This document shows positions 1 to 9,606 of a DNA stretch of 64,000 nucleotides, one piece after another. Below the pieces are notes generated by a model that worked only from the letters and a program-made list of their open reading frames with translations, searched no databases and was not told where the DNA came from. Position 1 is the first letter of the stretch, and each line of letters opens with the position of its first letter. The stretch comes from CAVVTR01 sp963751245 (GTDB taxonomy: Bacteria; Acidobacteriota; Thermoanaerobaculia; Thermoanaerobaculales; Thermoanaerobaculaceae), in assembly GCA_963751245.1 (NCBI GenBank), contig CAVVTR010000002.1, positions 1 to 64,000 of the forward strand, read 5' to 3'. The position numbers and the translations under genes were made by a program.

Positions 1-71
1 CCCGCCGGGTGCGCGGGCGGGCGGGTGGTCGCCGTCACTCCCTGCAGGGCCCAGGCTGAAGCCTGCGGCTA
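1..71 (+). repeat. Dispersed repeat copy 1, left part (5' exon of intron)
   Basis: Matches the left part of the copies at 6152-6446 and 6488-6850: a G/C-rich GGGTGCGCGGGCGGGCGGG tract, a GTGGTCG..GTCAC stretch, then CTGCAG and a small hairpin (CAGGC at 52-56, GCCTG at 61-65). The intron interrupts it after GCTA at 71. It may begin before the window. Confidence 0.75.
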
Positions 72-1853
72 GTGCGCCGGTGAGCCTGTCTGGTCGGCGC
101 GGTGGAAGTCCGCGTCGGGCAGCACCCGGCCTGTAACCGAAGGTAACTGCGTCTCTGTGAAGGGAGGTGGGGAGCAACCGGAGGTGAACTGCTGATCCGT
201 AGGATGACGAACCCGATTCGGCCGGACGGCGTGGCCAGCCTGCTAGTCAGGGTGAAGCCCGGGTGCGGTAGACGTCGTCAGGTGGTTGGGGACGGAGCGG
301 CGGGAAGGCCAGGCAGGTGAAGCCGGGAGACCTGTCGTCGGCGGAGCGGCGGCAGGAGTCAGAGCCCGCATAAGAGCGATGAAGCGCCTGTAATGGGAGC
401 GGAGCGAAGGCGGGCAGGAAGGTGGATGCGAGAAGGCCATGACGGACGACGAGAGACCGGCGCGAGTGGCAAAGCCTAAGCAAGCCGGAGAAGCCGAGGG
501 GCGGTGGACCTGGGTGGAACGGACGGTATGGACGGAGCGCATGCTGGCAGCCCTGGAGACGGGGGTGAAGGGAGGCAAGTGGTTTGCGCTGATTGACAAG
601 GTGTACTCGGCGAAGAACCTGGAGGCGTCCTGGAAGGAAGTCCGGGCGAGAGGTGGGGGCGGAGGGGCGGACGGGATCACCTTGGCCCGGTTCGAGGACA
701 TGCACGAGCGAGAGCTCGAGCGGCTGTCGAAGGAGCTTCGCGAGGACACGTACAGGCCGAGACCGGTCAAGCGGGTGGAGATACCGAAACCGGGGACGAA
801 AACGGGAAGGCCGCTGGGCATTCCGGCGGTGAGGGACCGAGTCGTCCAGAAGGCGCTGCAGCACGTGCTGGAACCGATCTTCGAGAGGAAGTTTCGACCT
901 CACAGCTACGGCTTCCGCCCGGGGCGAAGCGCGAAGGATGCGCTGAGGCGGGTGGACGGGCTGCTGAAAGCGGGCTCGACATGGGTCGTGGACGCGGACA
1001 TCCAGAAGTACTTCGACACCATCTCGCACGACCGCCTGATGGCGGAAGTGGAGAAGGAGGTGGCGGATGGGCGCGTGCTGAAGCTGCTGAGGCGATACCT
1101 CGAAGCGGAGGTGCTGGACGGGATGGAGCGCTGGACATCGGGAGCGGGGACACCCCAGGGGGCGGTGATCTCGCCGCTTCTGGCGAACGTCTACCTGCAC
1201 CCTCTGGATGAGGTGATGGAGGAGGCAGGGTACGAGATGGTGCGCTATGCGGACGACTTCGTTGTCCTGTGCCGGAGCGAAGCCGAAGCACGGCGGGCGC
1301 TGGAGACCATCCGGAGCGTCCTTGACGGGCTGGAGCTGGAGCTGCACCCGGACAAGACGCGGGTGGTGGATGCGACGCAGCGAGGCGGCTTCGACTTTCT
1401 CGGCTACCACTTCGAACGCGGCATGAGGTGGCCGCGGGCGCAGAGCGTGAAGAGCTTCAAGGGCGCGATCCGGCGTGACACCAAGAGGTGCAACGGGCAC
1501 TCGATCGAGACCATCGTACGGAACGTGAACCGGACCATCGTGGGATGGTTCGGGTACTTCAAGCACTCCAACAAGTACACGTTTCCGCGGCTCGACGGGT
1601 GGATCCGGATGCGGCTGAGGAGCATCCTGCGCAAGCGGCAGCACCGGCGTGGCCGTGGACGAGGGCGCGACAATCAGCGCTGGCCCAACGCCTACTTTCG
1701 GGACAAGGGGCTGATCTCCATGCATGAAGCCCGGCTTGCCCTCTGCCGGTCCCGCTGAGGACCCCACCGACTGGAGAGCCGGATGCGGGAAAACCGCCCG
1801 TCCGGTTCGGAGGGAGGGGGAGGCGGTGAAGAGCCGCCCCTCCCTACCCCTAT
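72..1853 (+). mobile_element. Group II intron
   Basis: A retroelement of about 1.78 kb. The 5' boundary is placed at GTGCG (72-76), the conserved group II start. Domain V is visible at 1776-1808, beginning GAGCC and closing with GGTTC around a GAAAA loop. Domain VI follows, with GGGAGGGG pairing to a C-rich strand and a candidate bulged branch-point A at 1846, eight bases before a 3' end near 1853. The intron encodes a reverse transcriptase (439-1758). The 5' exon is repeat copy 1 and ends just after a CAGGC/GCCTG hairpin at 52-65. The 3' exon continues into the same repeat family from 1854, so the element landed inside a repeat. Insertion behind a stem-loop is typical of class C introns, but I did not assign the class. 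The exact 3' end is uncertain by a few bases. Confidence 0.85.
439..1758 (+). CDS. ltrA: Group II intron reverse transcriptase/maturase
   Basis: Intron-encoded protein of 439 residues that splices the host intron as a maturase and copies it by target-primed reverse transcription. Fingers/palm motifs are clear: the SYGFRPGRSAKDAL segment near residue 155, a TPQGAVISPLLAN block near 238, and the catalytic YADD box near residue 270. After the RT comes the group II maturase (domain X) region, ending in GRDNQRWPNAYFRDKGL. No HNH endonuclease follows, so the protein is of the short endonuclease-less type. Such introns usually depend on replication forks or hairpin targets for mobility. The ATG at 439 is preceded by AGGAAGGTGG. 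The ORF is intact, so the element could be active. Large ORFs on the opposite strand here are coding-strand shadows. Confidence 0.93.
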   Translation: MTDDERPARVAKPKQAGEAEGRWTWVERTVWTERMLAALETGVKGGKWFALIDKVYSAKNLEASWKEVRARGGGGGADGITLARFEDMHERELERLSKELREDTYRPRPVKRVEIPKPGTKTGRPLGIPAVRDRVVQKALQHVLEPIFERKFRPHSYGFRPGRSAKDALRRVDGLLKAGSTWVVDADIQKYFDTISHDRLMAEVEKEVADGRVLKLLRRYLEAEVLDGMERWTSGAGTPQGAVISPLLANVYLHPLDEVMEEAGYEMVRYADDFVVLCRSEAEARRALETIRSVLDGLELELHPDKTRVVDATQRGGFDFLGYHFERGMRWPRAQSVKSFKGAIRRDTKRCNGHSIETIVRNVNRTIVGWFGYFKHSNKYTFPRLDGWIRMRLRSILRKRQHRRGRGRGRDNQRWPNAYFRDKGLISMHEARLALCRSR

Positions 1854-1972
1854 CAAAAGAGGCAAGGAGCAGCAGTGTGGCGGGCGGCGAGACGCGGCCT
1901 GACGACCCGCCGGACGAGGCAGCGGGCGGGGGGCCGGAGGCTGGCCTCCGCCGCCACCCGCCCGGCGGACGG
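1854..1972 (+). repeat. Dispersed repeat copy 1, right part (3' exon of intron)
   Basis: Carries the family core GGCGAGACGCGGCCTGA (about 1886-1902), a GGCAGCGGGCGG box, and a GGAGGC/GCCTCC hairpin with a TG loop. The same order occurs in the other four copies of this window. The end abuts the stop codon region of the broken carboxypeptidase-domain gene at 1973. Confidence 0.75.
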
Positions 1973-4900
1973 TCATTCGAAGGTGACGGTGGCGGTGCCT
2001 CCCGGGGTGATGGTGGCCGGCTGGGTGCGGTGCGCGCCGTCGGGGCCGATCATCTCGACGACGTAGCTCCCGGCGGGAGCGACGATGGTGGTGCGGCCGG
2101 CGGTGGCCTCCACCCAGCCGTCGCGGGTGGGGCTGAACCACGGCGACACCGGGACGATGAGCCCGGCGGCGGTGGCCACCCGGACGCGGGCCGGCGGCGC
2201 GCCCTCGGCAAAGGGCGTGATCACGATGAGCCGGCCGGAAGGCTGGAGCTGCACGCCGTTGCCGCGGCTGGGCACCATCACGCGCACGAGGGCGGCACCC
2301 AGGCCGCGGCCCGGAGCGTGGTGTCGCCGGGGGGGAGCGTGCCGACCTTCGCACCCGGCCCTGGCGGTCGACGGGGCGCCCAGATGCTGTCCTCGACGCG
2401 GCCGCCGCGCATGGGCAGGAGGTACACGCGGTCCGGGGCGCGACCGTCGGCCTCGCGGACGACGAGCTCGAGGAGGTTCTCGTCCCCCAGCTCGAGGCGC
2501 GCGTCGCTGCCGGCGCCCATGGAGAGCGCCGCCGTGGCCTCCGCGGGCGAGTACCCCGGCGCCGAGGCGCGCAGCGTGTAGGTGCCGTCGGGCAGGTCGC
2601 GGAGCGCGAAGGCGCCGGCGTCGTCGGTGGTCGCCTGCCGCGAGAACGCCGTCGTGCCCTGGAGCACGGCGTCGACCCGCGCCTCCATGACCGGCGTGCC
2701 GTCGCCGGCGGCGACGACGTGGCCGCTGATGGCGCCGGACGGTACCTCCAGGTCGACCTGCGTGTCGGCGATGAGGCTCACGTGGCGCTCGACCGGGGCG
2801 CCCCTGCTCGTCCTGCACGGTGACGTCGCCGTCGCCGGGCTCGAGGCCGCCGATGGAGAAGCGGCCCGGCCTCATCGGTGACGGTGGAGGAGCCGGGGCT
2901 GCCCCGGCGGTGCGGCGTCCGACGCCGAGCGCCCGCCGCCGGGCGGCCCGCCCGGGTCACGGAGCCGGACAGCGTGAGCCCGGCGCCGAAGTCGATCTCC
3001 ACCTCGACTGGGGTGTTGACGTCGGTGACGTCGACGGCGGCGCTGCGCTGCCGCCCGCCGGGGAACACGGAGGCCGTCACCCGGCCGCGCCCCAGCGACG
3101 CGCCGTTCAGCGTGAAGGTGCCGTCGGCGGCGGCCTGCGCCCCGGCGCCGGCGCCGAAGACCCGGCAGCGCCGCAGCTCGTCGGGGGACAGCCCGAGCAC
3201 GCGCCCGTGGATGGTGCCGCCGGGAGCGAGCTCGAGCTCGACGGTGGCGGTACCGCCGGGCTCCACCGTGACGTTCTCCGAGACGGGGGAGTAGCCGGGC
3301 GCGCGGGCCACGACGTGGTATCCGCCGGGTGCCAGGCCGTCGATGGTGAACGCGCCCGACGGACCGGCGTCGGCCTGCTCCGGAGCCGCTGTCGCCGAAC
3401 GCTTGCACTTGCACCGCTCCGGCACGCCGCCGTCGTGGCGGCGCACCGTGCCGCGCACCGATCCGGGGCGCTCGAGACGGAGCACCACGCCGTCGGCGCC
3501 GGCCTCGGCGACGTCCCGCCCCCGCTCACCCTGGTCGCCCTTGGCGACGACCTCGTACGGTCCCGGCGCGAGACCGGCGATCTCGAAGCTGCCGTCCGGG
3601 TTCGACGTGGCGCTTTCGGAGACGGAGACCCCACCGGAAGACGGGCCCGTCGCCCTGCCGGGCCGTGGTGGCGGTGACGGGGACGCCGCCAGCAGGGGCG
3701 CCCGAGGCGTCCACGACCCGCCCGCGGATGGTCAGCCCGCGCTCCACGGGCACGGTGAGCGGCTCCGGGTCGGCGTCGTCGGGGACGTTCACGGTGAGCG
3801 TGCGGTCGCTGTAGGCGGTCTTGGTGACGTCGAGGACCGCCTCCCCGGAGTCACGCCGCCGAGGCGGAAGCGCCCGTCGTCATCGCTCTCGGCGGAGCCC
3901 AGGACCCGGTCGCCGAGAACTGGCATCCGGCCGCCGACGGTGCGCTGCACGCTCCTTGCGGGCGCGAATGGTGGCGCCGGGCACAGCCTCGCCGGTGTCG
4001 CGGTCCACCACCCGTCCCTCCAGCGACCGCTTGCGGTGGACGCGCACGGTGACGGGTCCGTCGGGTGGAAGCACGGACCAGGGTGGGGGACGCGCTGCGC
4101 GACGTCCTCTCCCTGGGCCGAGAGCTGCAGCTCACCCGTTCGGGCCTGGTCGGCGATGACGAAGAAGCCCTGGGGGTCGGTGCGGGCGTCGGGACGGGAG
4201 GTGCGCCCCATGCCGAGGGGGTCGATGAAGACGTCGACACCGCCCACGCCGGCTCCGTTCTCGTCGACAACCTGGCCGGCCACGTCGGCGCCGGGCTCCA
4301 GGGCCTGCTCGCCGAGGTCGAGCCCTGCGGCCCCGATCACGCCCTTGGCCCACGCGGGGCGTAGCCGCGGCGGCTCGAGCTCGACGCGGACGCCGCCCGG
4401 CTGGCCAGGCCGGGCACGCTGACGCGGCCCTCGGAGTCGCTCTCGGCCACGCCGAGCGGCTCGTACGCCGTCGCCGGACCGGGTGGCGGAGGCGACCCTC
4501 GGGCCGCCCTGCTCCGCGGACGCGTCCCGGAAGACGGGGCCAGGACGCCGGGCAGCGGGGCGCTCCCCGCCGTCGACGGTGGTCAGCCTGAGCGTCCGTC
4601 CGGGCACGAGCCGGAGGGTGACCCGGTGCGTCGAGCCGGCCTTCGCGTCGAGGTCGGGAGAGGCCGCCGGCAGGGAGGCCCCGGCGGCGGGCCTCGAGGG
4701 CGAGCGGGCCCCGCCGGGAGCCCTGCCACCGTGAACGCCCCCGAGGGGCCGCTGACGGCGACCGGAAGGTTCGAGAGCTGCGTCCTCGACCGCATCGAGC
4801 GGCAGCGAGACGCTCCGGTTGCGCATCCAGAACGGCAGCGTCCGGCTCCACACCGGCACGCCCGGCAGCGGGCGTGTCGTCCGCGCCCACGACCGTGCCC

Positions 4901-6003
4901 TCGACCCGGACCTCGGGGTGCAGGCGCAGCACCACCGCCCGCCGGGGCGGCGCGAAGTCGGTCGAATCCGGCCTGGAAGCCCGGCGCGAACACCCGCAAC
5001 GTGCCGCCGGTGCCCCAGAACGGCAGGCGCGCCCGGCCGCCCTCGGCGATCAGCGGTGCGCTGCCGCTGAGCGCCGCCGGGATCCACCCGGGGGTCACGG
5101 CCAGCGTCGCCGGCGGTGCCGTCCACAGCACCTCCAGCGGGTCGAAGGGCGCCACGGTGATCACCACACCGCCGGCGGGGACGGGTCCCGAGCGGACGGC
5201 GCGGCCGAGACGGGAGGCATCCAGGGCGAGGATCGCCCCAGGTGCCGCGTCCCCTGGACCATGACCTCGGCCCGACCATCGTCGCCGGTGACCGCCGCGG
5301 CGCCGGCCGGGGCCGCCTCGCCGGCGACGCGGATGCCCGCTACGGGCTTCGCGCGCATCGTCCACCACGCGGACCCGGACCCGCCTGGAGTCCAGCGCGA
5401 GGTCCTTGAGGCCGAGGGAGAGGACTGGGCTGGCGGCCGCCGCCCCAGCGTCCGCCGGCGCCGACGCCCTGCCACCGCGAGCCGTGTCGCCGTCGCGGGC
5501 GAAGAACCGGACGTGCCGGCTGCGTCGGCCTGGATACCGGTACGCGCGGAACCCACCGTCCCGGCCTGATCGGCCGGGGCCGCGGTGGCGAGGGAGCCCC
5601 ACACCACCGCCTTCGCCGGCGGGCTTGCCCGCGGCGGTGACGCGCAGGGTGCGCTCCCCGCCGCGCTGGAGCCACGCCGGCGGCAACGTCTGCTGGGAGG
5701 GGAAGAGGACGTCGAAGGCTGCGGCACGTGGCCCGGTGCCGAGACCTCAACGGTGACGGGAAGCGCCGCGCCGGCGAGGTCGAAGGCGTACGCGGAGCCG
5801 GGCACGACCTGCTTTTCGGCGAGGGGGCGGTCCAGCGAGGCCTTGCCGGAGGCCAGCGTCTCGCCGAGGGCGTACACGCGGACCGTGACGGCGGACGCGT
5901 GTCCTGCGTGTAGACGGTTCCGTCGAGCTTGACGCCGGCGGCGGCCGGCGCGGCGGCCAGGAGAACGGACAGGAGCAGAAGCGGGCCACGGGTGAGCTCT
6001 CAT
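1973..6003 (-). pseudogene. Secreted carboxypeptidase-regulatory-like multidomain protein, multiply frameshifted
   Basis: Read on the minus strand, the three frames take turns carrying one continuous protein of about 1,340 residues. A signal-peptide-like stretch (TRGPLLLLSVLLAAAPAAAG, near 5985) is in a different frame from the following segment VRVYALGETLASGKASLDRP. Repeated beta-sandwich units follow, e.g. GAISGHVVAAGDGTPVMEAR, DAGAFALRDLPDGTYTLRAS and GTIHGRVLG; this pattern (G-x-V ... G-x-F ... L-x-x-G-x-Y-x-L) is that of CarboxypepD_reg/SdrD-B-like domains of secreted proteins. The C-terminus ends GGTATVTFE at 1973. I count at least ten frame switches in 4 kb, whereas the remaining 58 kb has only two clear ones. 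Few stop codons have accumulated, so this is either very recent decay or locally poor sequence. It lies between repeat copies 1 and 2. The protein is probably a cell-surface or periplasmic structural/adhesive protein; the specific role is unknown. Confidence 0.7.
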
Positions 6004-6151
6004 CAGTGCCTCCCGGATCGGGTCGTCGTCATCGTGGTCGATGTGTGGACAACAAGTGTCATGGACATGCGTACCAGCCCCGGGCTGCCTCGCGGAGACC
6101 GGGGCGGGCGAGGAGCCGGTCTCCGTGGCAGCAGGAGCACGCCGTGATCGA
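6004..6151. other. Intergenic, upstream of the broken secreted protein
   Basis: No gene is seen. This is the region upstream of the minus-strand start near 6000. It contains no obvious promoter or RNA structure that I could support. The dispersed repeat begins at its right end. Confidence 0.5.
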
Positions 6152-6446
6152 TTCCGCCGGGTGCGCGGGCGGGCGGGTGGTCGTCGTCACGACCTGCAGA
6201 CCCAGGGCTAAAGACCTGGGCTACATCTCATTATGCAGTGTCATGGCCACGCGGTCAGTGGTCCGGGGGTGGCATCGCCGCCGCGTTGATACACCCAACG
6301 TAGCCGAGCCCTTCCTCCTCGCGGAGGCGAGGGTGGGTGGCGAGACGCGGCCTGAGGATCCGTCGAACCGGCAGCGGGCGGGGGCGCGGAGGCTGGCCTC
6401 CGCCAACGCGGAAGCATTGCGAGATTCAGCCCGCCGGGTGCGCGGG
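6152..6446 (+). repeat. Dispersed repeat copy 2 (full length)
   Basis: Full unit of about 295 nt. Order: GGGTGCGCGGGCGGGCGGG, CTGCAGACCCAGG with a CCCAGG/CCTGGG hairpin and GGGCTAC, a stretch with GATACACCCAACGTAGCC, the core GGCGAGACGCGGCCTGA (6339-6355), CGGCAGCGGGCG, the hairpin GGAGGCTGGCCTCC, and a tail ending GATTCAGCCCG. It aligns to copy 3 with a constant offset of 334 nt and about five differences over roughly 165 nt by eye. Confidence 0.85.
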
Positions 6447-6482
6447 CTTGCGGTTGGCGCGGTCGTGCAGAGCCACGTAGCC

Positions 6483-6498
6483 GCACCCTTCAGGGTGC
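6483..6498. repeat. Short REP-like palindrome
   Basis: GCACCCT and AGGGTGC form a perfect 7-bp stem around TC, preceded by GTAGCC. The arrangement (GTAGC then a short palindrome) is like REP elements moved by REP-associated Y1 transposases; no such transposase is in the window. Confidence 0.5.
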
Positions 6499-6850
6499 GC
6501 GGGCGGGTGGGTGGTCGTCGTCACGACCTGCAGACCCAGGTCTAAAGACCTGGGCTACATCTCATTATGCAGTGTCATGGCCACGCGGTCAGTGGTCCGG
6601 GGGTGGCATCGCCGCCGCGTTGATACACCCAATGTAGCCAAGCCCTTCCTCCTCGCGGGGGCGAGGGTGGTTGGCGAGAAGCGGCCTGAGGTTTCGTCGA
6701 ATCGGCAACGGGTGGGAGGTTGGCGGCTGGCTTCAGCCGACGTAGAACCAGCACGGGGTTCAGCCCGCCGGGGTTGGGGGCGGGGACACGGAGGCTGCTC
6801 TCCGCCTCGGGAGAAGCGCTCAGAGATCGAGCCCGGCGGTCGCGCGGGCG
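6488..6850 (+). repeat. Dispersed repeat copy 3
   Basis: Tandem neighbour of copy 2. The core is GGCGAGAAGCGGCCTGA (6673-6689), with one change. The hairpin has a different sequence but still pairs: CGGCTG and CAGCCG around GCTT. The tail again has GGTTCAGCCCG. Sequence drift with retained pairing suggests that the hairpin matters. Together with copy 2 it fills the gap between the broken secreted protein and the REC-HK gene. Confidence 0.8.
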
Positions 6851-6857
6851 GACGCCG

Positions 6858-8012
6858 TCAGTCCTCCACGGCGACGGGGAGGGAGAGGGTGAAGCGGGTG
6901 CCCTGCATGAGGCTGCTCTCGACCGAGATGGTGCCGCCGACCTCGTCGACGATCTTCTTGGTGATGGCGAGGCCCAGCCCGGTGCCGCCGCTGGCCTTGG
7001 TGGTGAAGAAGGGGTCGAAGACGCGGTGGAGGACGTTGGGGGCGATGCCGGAGCCGTTGTCCTCGACCTCGAGGGTGACGCGGTCACCGTCGCCGCGCAG
7101 GCGTACCACCACGCTGTTCTCGTTGCGCGGCCGCTCCGGGAGGGCCTGGAGGGCGTTGATGAGGAGGTTGAGGACGACCTGCCCGAGCTTGTTGGGGGAG
7201 CCGGCCACCGGGGGCACCGGCTCCATGTCCACCTTGACGTTGGCGCGCTTGAGGAGGTCCGAGCGGACGCAGCGCAGGGTGAGGTCGGTGACCTCGCGGA
7301 GGTCGGCGGTGCTCTGGTCGTCCTGGCGCCGGTGGCTGAGCTGGATGCCCCGCACGGTCTCGGCCAGGCGGTTGGCGGTGAGGGTGCCCTCGCCGATGAG
7401 GTCCGCCACGGTGCGCAGGGACTCGCTGTGGACAGGGTCGGCTGCAAGGTCGCGGCCGAGGGCGTCGAGGAGGTGGCGAACCTGCATGGCGGCGAGGTCG
7501 AGGTTGGCCATGAGGGCGGTGAGGGGGTTGCGCAGCTCGTGGGCGACACCGGCGACGATGATGCCCAGGGCGTAGACCCGCTCGGTCTCCAGCAGCCGCT
7601 GCTCCAAGTCGCGGACCTTGCGGCGGGTGTCGTAGACCTCCAGGGCGTCGCGGAGCACGGCCTTGAGCTGCTCGGGCTCCCAGGGCTTGCGGATGTAGGA
7701 GCGCACCTGGCCCCGGTTGATGGCGGCGATGGCGTCGGCGAGGTCGGAGTAGGCGGTGATGAGGATGCGCAGCACGTGGGGGTGGCGCTGCCGGGCGGTC
7801 TCGAGGAGCTCGACGCCGGTCATCCCGGGCATGCGCTGGTCGACGAGGAGCACGGCGATCTCCCGCTCGGCCATGATCTCCAGCGCCTCGACACCGCTCG
7901 GCGCCGTGAGCACGTCGAACTCGCCGACGCAGGTGGCCTCCAGGACGGTGAGGTTGGCCGTGTCGTCGTCGACGTACAGAACGGTGCCACTCAAGCTGGG
8001 CTGCTGATCCAT
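6858..8012 (-). CDS. REC-histidine kinase fusion, PhcR-like
   Basis: Protein of 384 residues. An N-terminal receiver domain has acidic residues YVDDD near 13-17, the phospho-acceptor Asp in VDQRMPG near residue 57, and the conserved KPW lysine near 104. A coiled linker follows, then HisKA with the H-box GVAHELRNPL (near residue 160) and a C-terminal HATPase with DNGSGIAP and GGTGLGLAI boxes. It is soluble, with no membrane segment. REC at the N-terminus with a kinase at the C-terminus is the domain order of PhcR in the Ralstonia phcBSR cluster, and the two genes upstream match the other two members. ATG at 8012 has GGAGG about ten bases before it. It is the last gene of a three-gene minus-strand operon (42-nt gap). 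It probably takes phosphate from the membrane kinase at 9607-12204; the output is unknown. Confidence 0.88.
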   Translation of the reverse strand: MDQQPSLSGTVLYVDDDTANLTVLEATCVGEFDVLTAPSGVEALEIMAEREIAVLLVDQRMPGMTGVELLETARQRHPHVLRILITAYSDLADAIAAINRGQVRSYIRKPWEPEQLKAVLRDALEVYDTRRKVRDLEQRLLETERVYALGIIVAGVAHELRNPLTALMANLDLAAMQVRHLLDALGRDLAADPVHSESLRTVADLIGEGTLTANRLAETVRGIQLSHRRQDDQSTADLREVTDLTLRCVRSDLLKRANVKVDMEPVPPVAGSPNKLGQVVLNLLINALQALPERPRNENSVVVRLRGDGDRVTLEVEDNGSGIAPNVLHRVFDPFFTTKASGGTGLGLAITKKIVDEVGGTISVESSLMQGTRFTLSLPVAVED

Positions 8013-8054
8013 GGGCGGTGCCTCCTCACTCCCGATCTCCGCTCGCTCCCCGGC

Positions 8055-9533
8055 TCAACGCTTCCGGACGAGGAGGAAGTAGTACGCGTTTCCGGGCTCC
8101 CGGGCGACCTCGACCTCCGAGGTGTCGGGCAGGTGCGCCGCGAGCCGGAGCATCTCCTCCCGGCTCCGGTAGAGGAGCGTCCAGTCGAGGACGAACTCCG
8201 GCGACCAGAAGTGCTCGTTGGGCCCGAGGGCGTTGCCGACGGCGAGGAGCCCACCGGGCAACAGGCGGTCGTAGAGGGCATGGACCAGCTCCTGGGCCCG
8301 GCTCTCCCGCAGGTAGTCGACGAGCCCCGTGGAGAAGATGAAGTGCTGGGGCTGCTCGAGGGGCATGACCGAGGGCTCCGAGAGGAGCTGGATGAACGAC
8401 ACGTTGAGGCAGCGCAGGGCGCCGCGGGCGCCGTGGCGCGCGATCTCGCGCTGTCCGGAGTGGTATGCGACGGAGAGCGCCTCGTCCTCCTGGTCCACCA
8501 GGGTCCACACCACGCGGCCGGGCCAGCCCTTCCTGCGGGCCACGTAGTCGCTGACCTCGCGGGCGGGGCCGCTGCCCAGGCTGGCGACCCGGTACTCGAG
8601 CCGGTCGCCGTGCTCCTCCAGGAGACGCTGGTGCTCTCGCTCCATGAGGTCGACGACGAACTCCTTGCGGGTCCGCACGCCGGCGGAGAGCGGGTGCTCC
8701 ACCCCCAGCTTGTGGAAGACGCGGCCGAAGACCGAGCTCCCGGTGAGCGCGTTGTCGTAGTAGTACAGCATCACCTGGTAGTCGCCCGGGTAGCCCAGGG
8801 GCTTGGTGTAGGCCCGCCACATCAGGGGGGCCTCGAGCATGAGGGAGGTGACGACGGTCTCGGTGTACTCCTTGGCGGCGAGCAGCGTCTCGCGGTCGCC
8901 CAGCGCCTCGTGCGCGGCCAGCGTCGCCTCGTGCTTGATGTCGTTCCAGGGCCCGCGAACGGCCGCCAGGGCGCTCTCGGCCAGGGCGGCCACGCGGTCG
9001 TGGGCCGCCGCGCCGCCCTCCGCCCGGTAGCGCGCCTCGTGACGGTCGAGGGACCGCCGGTAGTACTGGAGGAAGTGGACCGCCCGCGACACCGCGTGGA
9101 GGTAGTCGTGGGGGATCGCGTCGTAGGCCGGCCGGGGCCCGGCCTCGAGGTCGCCGGCCAGGCGGGCCTCCTCGTCCTGCCGGCGGATCTCCGGCAGGTC
9201 GAGGAACCCTGTGACGAGGCCGAGCCCGATCCGCGCGCCGCCACGGGGTCCCGCCTCGACCCGGGCGATCCGGGCGGTGCCGGCGTGGACCTCCTTGCCG
9301 TGAAGGGACAGGCAGACGGGAACCTCGTCTCCCACGGTCCAGGCCTCGGCGTCTTCCGGCGACAGGAACGAGAGTCCGTTCATGGAGATGTCGAACACCG
9401 GGAACTCGCGCTGGCCGACCACGAGCTTCGGGTGGGCGTCCCGCGAGAGCAGGTCCCGCACCCGGCTACGCTCCGGCCTGAAGTAGATCCCCCGCCCCAG
9501 CGACCCCATGAGTTCCTCGTACGATCGGCTCAT
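8055..9533 (-). CDS. PilZ domain-SAM methyltransferase fusion, PhcB/3-hydroxy fatty acid methyl ester synthase-like
   Basis: Protein of 492 residues. The first 130 look like a PilZ domain: RSRVR fits the RxxxR motif and DISMNG fits DxSxxG, both needed for c-di-GMP binding. The remainder is a class I methyltransferase with the SAM motif VASLGSGPAREV and the FSTGLVDYL segment seen in the family of PhcB, which makes the quorum signal 3-hydroxypalmitic acid methyl ester in Ralstonia. The start is the ATG at 9533, preceded by GGGGAGG; a longer in-frame ORF to 9656 would overlap the upstream gene and lacks support. Flanking kinases (gaps 73 and 42 nt) complete a phcBSR-like set. Inference: synthesis of a methylated lipid signal under c-di-GMP control. 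The substrate cannot be read from sequence. Confidence 0.85.
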   Translation of the reverse strand: MSRSYEELMGSLGRGIYFRPERSRVRDLLSRDAHPKLVVGQREFPVFDISMNGLSFLSPEDAEAWTVGDEVPVCLSLHGKEVHAGTARIARVEAGPRGGARIGLGLVTGFLDLPEIRRQDEEARLAGDLEAGPRPAYDAIPHDYLHAVSRAVHFLQYYRRSLDRHEARYRAEGGAAAHDRVAALAESALAAVRGPWNDIKHEATLAAHEALGDRETLLAAKEYTETVVTSLMLEAPLMWRAYTKPLGYPGDYQVMLYYYDNALTGSSVFGRVFHKLGVEHPLSAGVRTRKEFVVDLMEREHQRLLEEHGDRLEYRVASLGSGPAREVSDYVARRKGWPGRVVWTLVDQEDEALSVAYHSGQREIARHGARGALRCLNVSFIQLLSEPSVMPLEQPQHFIFSTGLVDYLRESRAQELVHALYDRLLPGGLLAVGNALGPNEHFWSPEFVLDWTLLYRSREEMLRLAAHLPDTSEVEVAREPGNAYYFLLVRKR

Positions 9534-9606
9534 CCCTGCCGCCTCCCCGCGATCCGGAGCCTCCCCCCGGACGCTGTCACTGCTCCCGTGCCGCCGCCCA
9601 CCGGCA

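Noticed and set aside
247..1767. Long ORF (506 codons) antisense to the intron reverse transcriptase
   Set aside because: Composition is Arg/Pro/His-rich shadow text without domains; the plus-strand RT has clear motifs.
6152..6850. CRISPR array
   Set aside because: Only two long copies offset by 334 nt with no short regularly spaced repeats; no cas gene is present.
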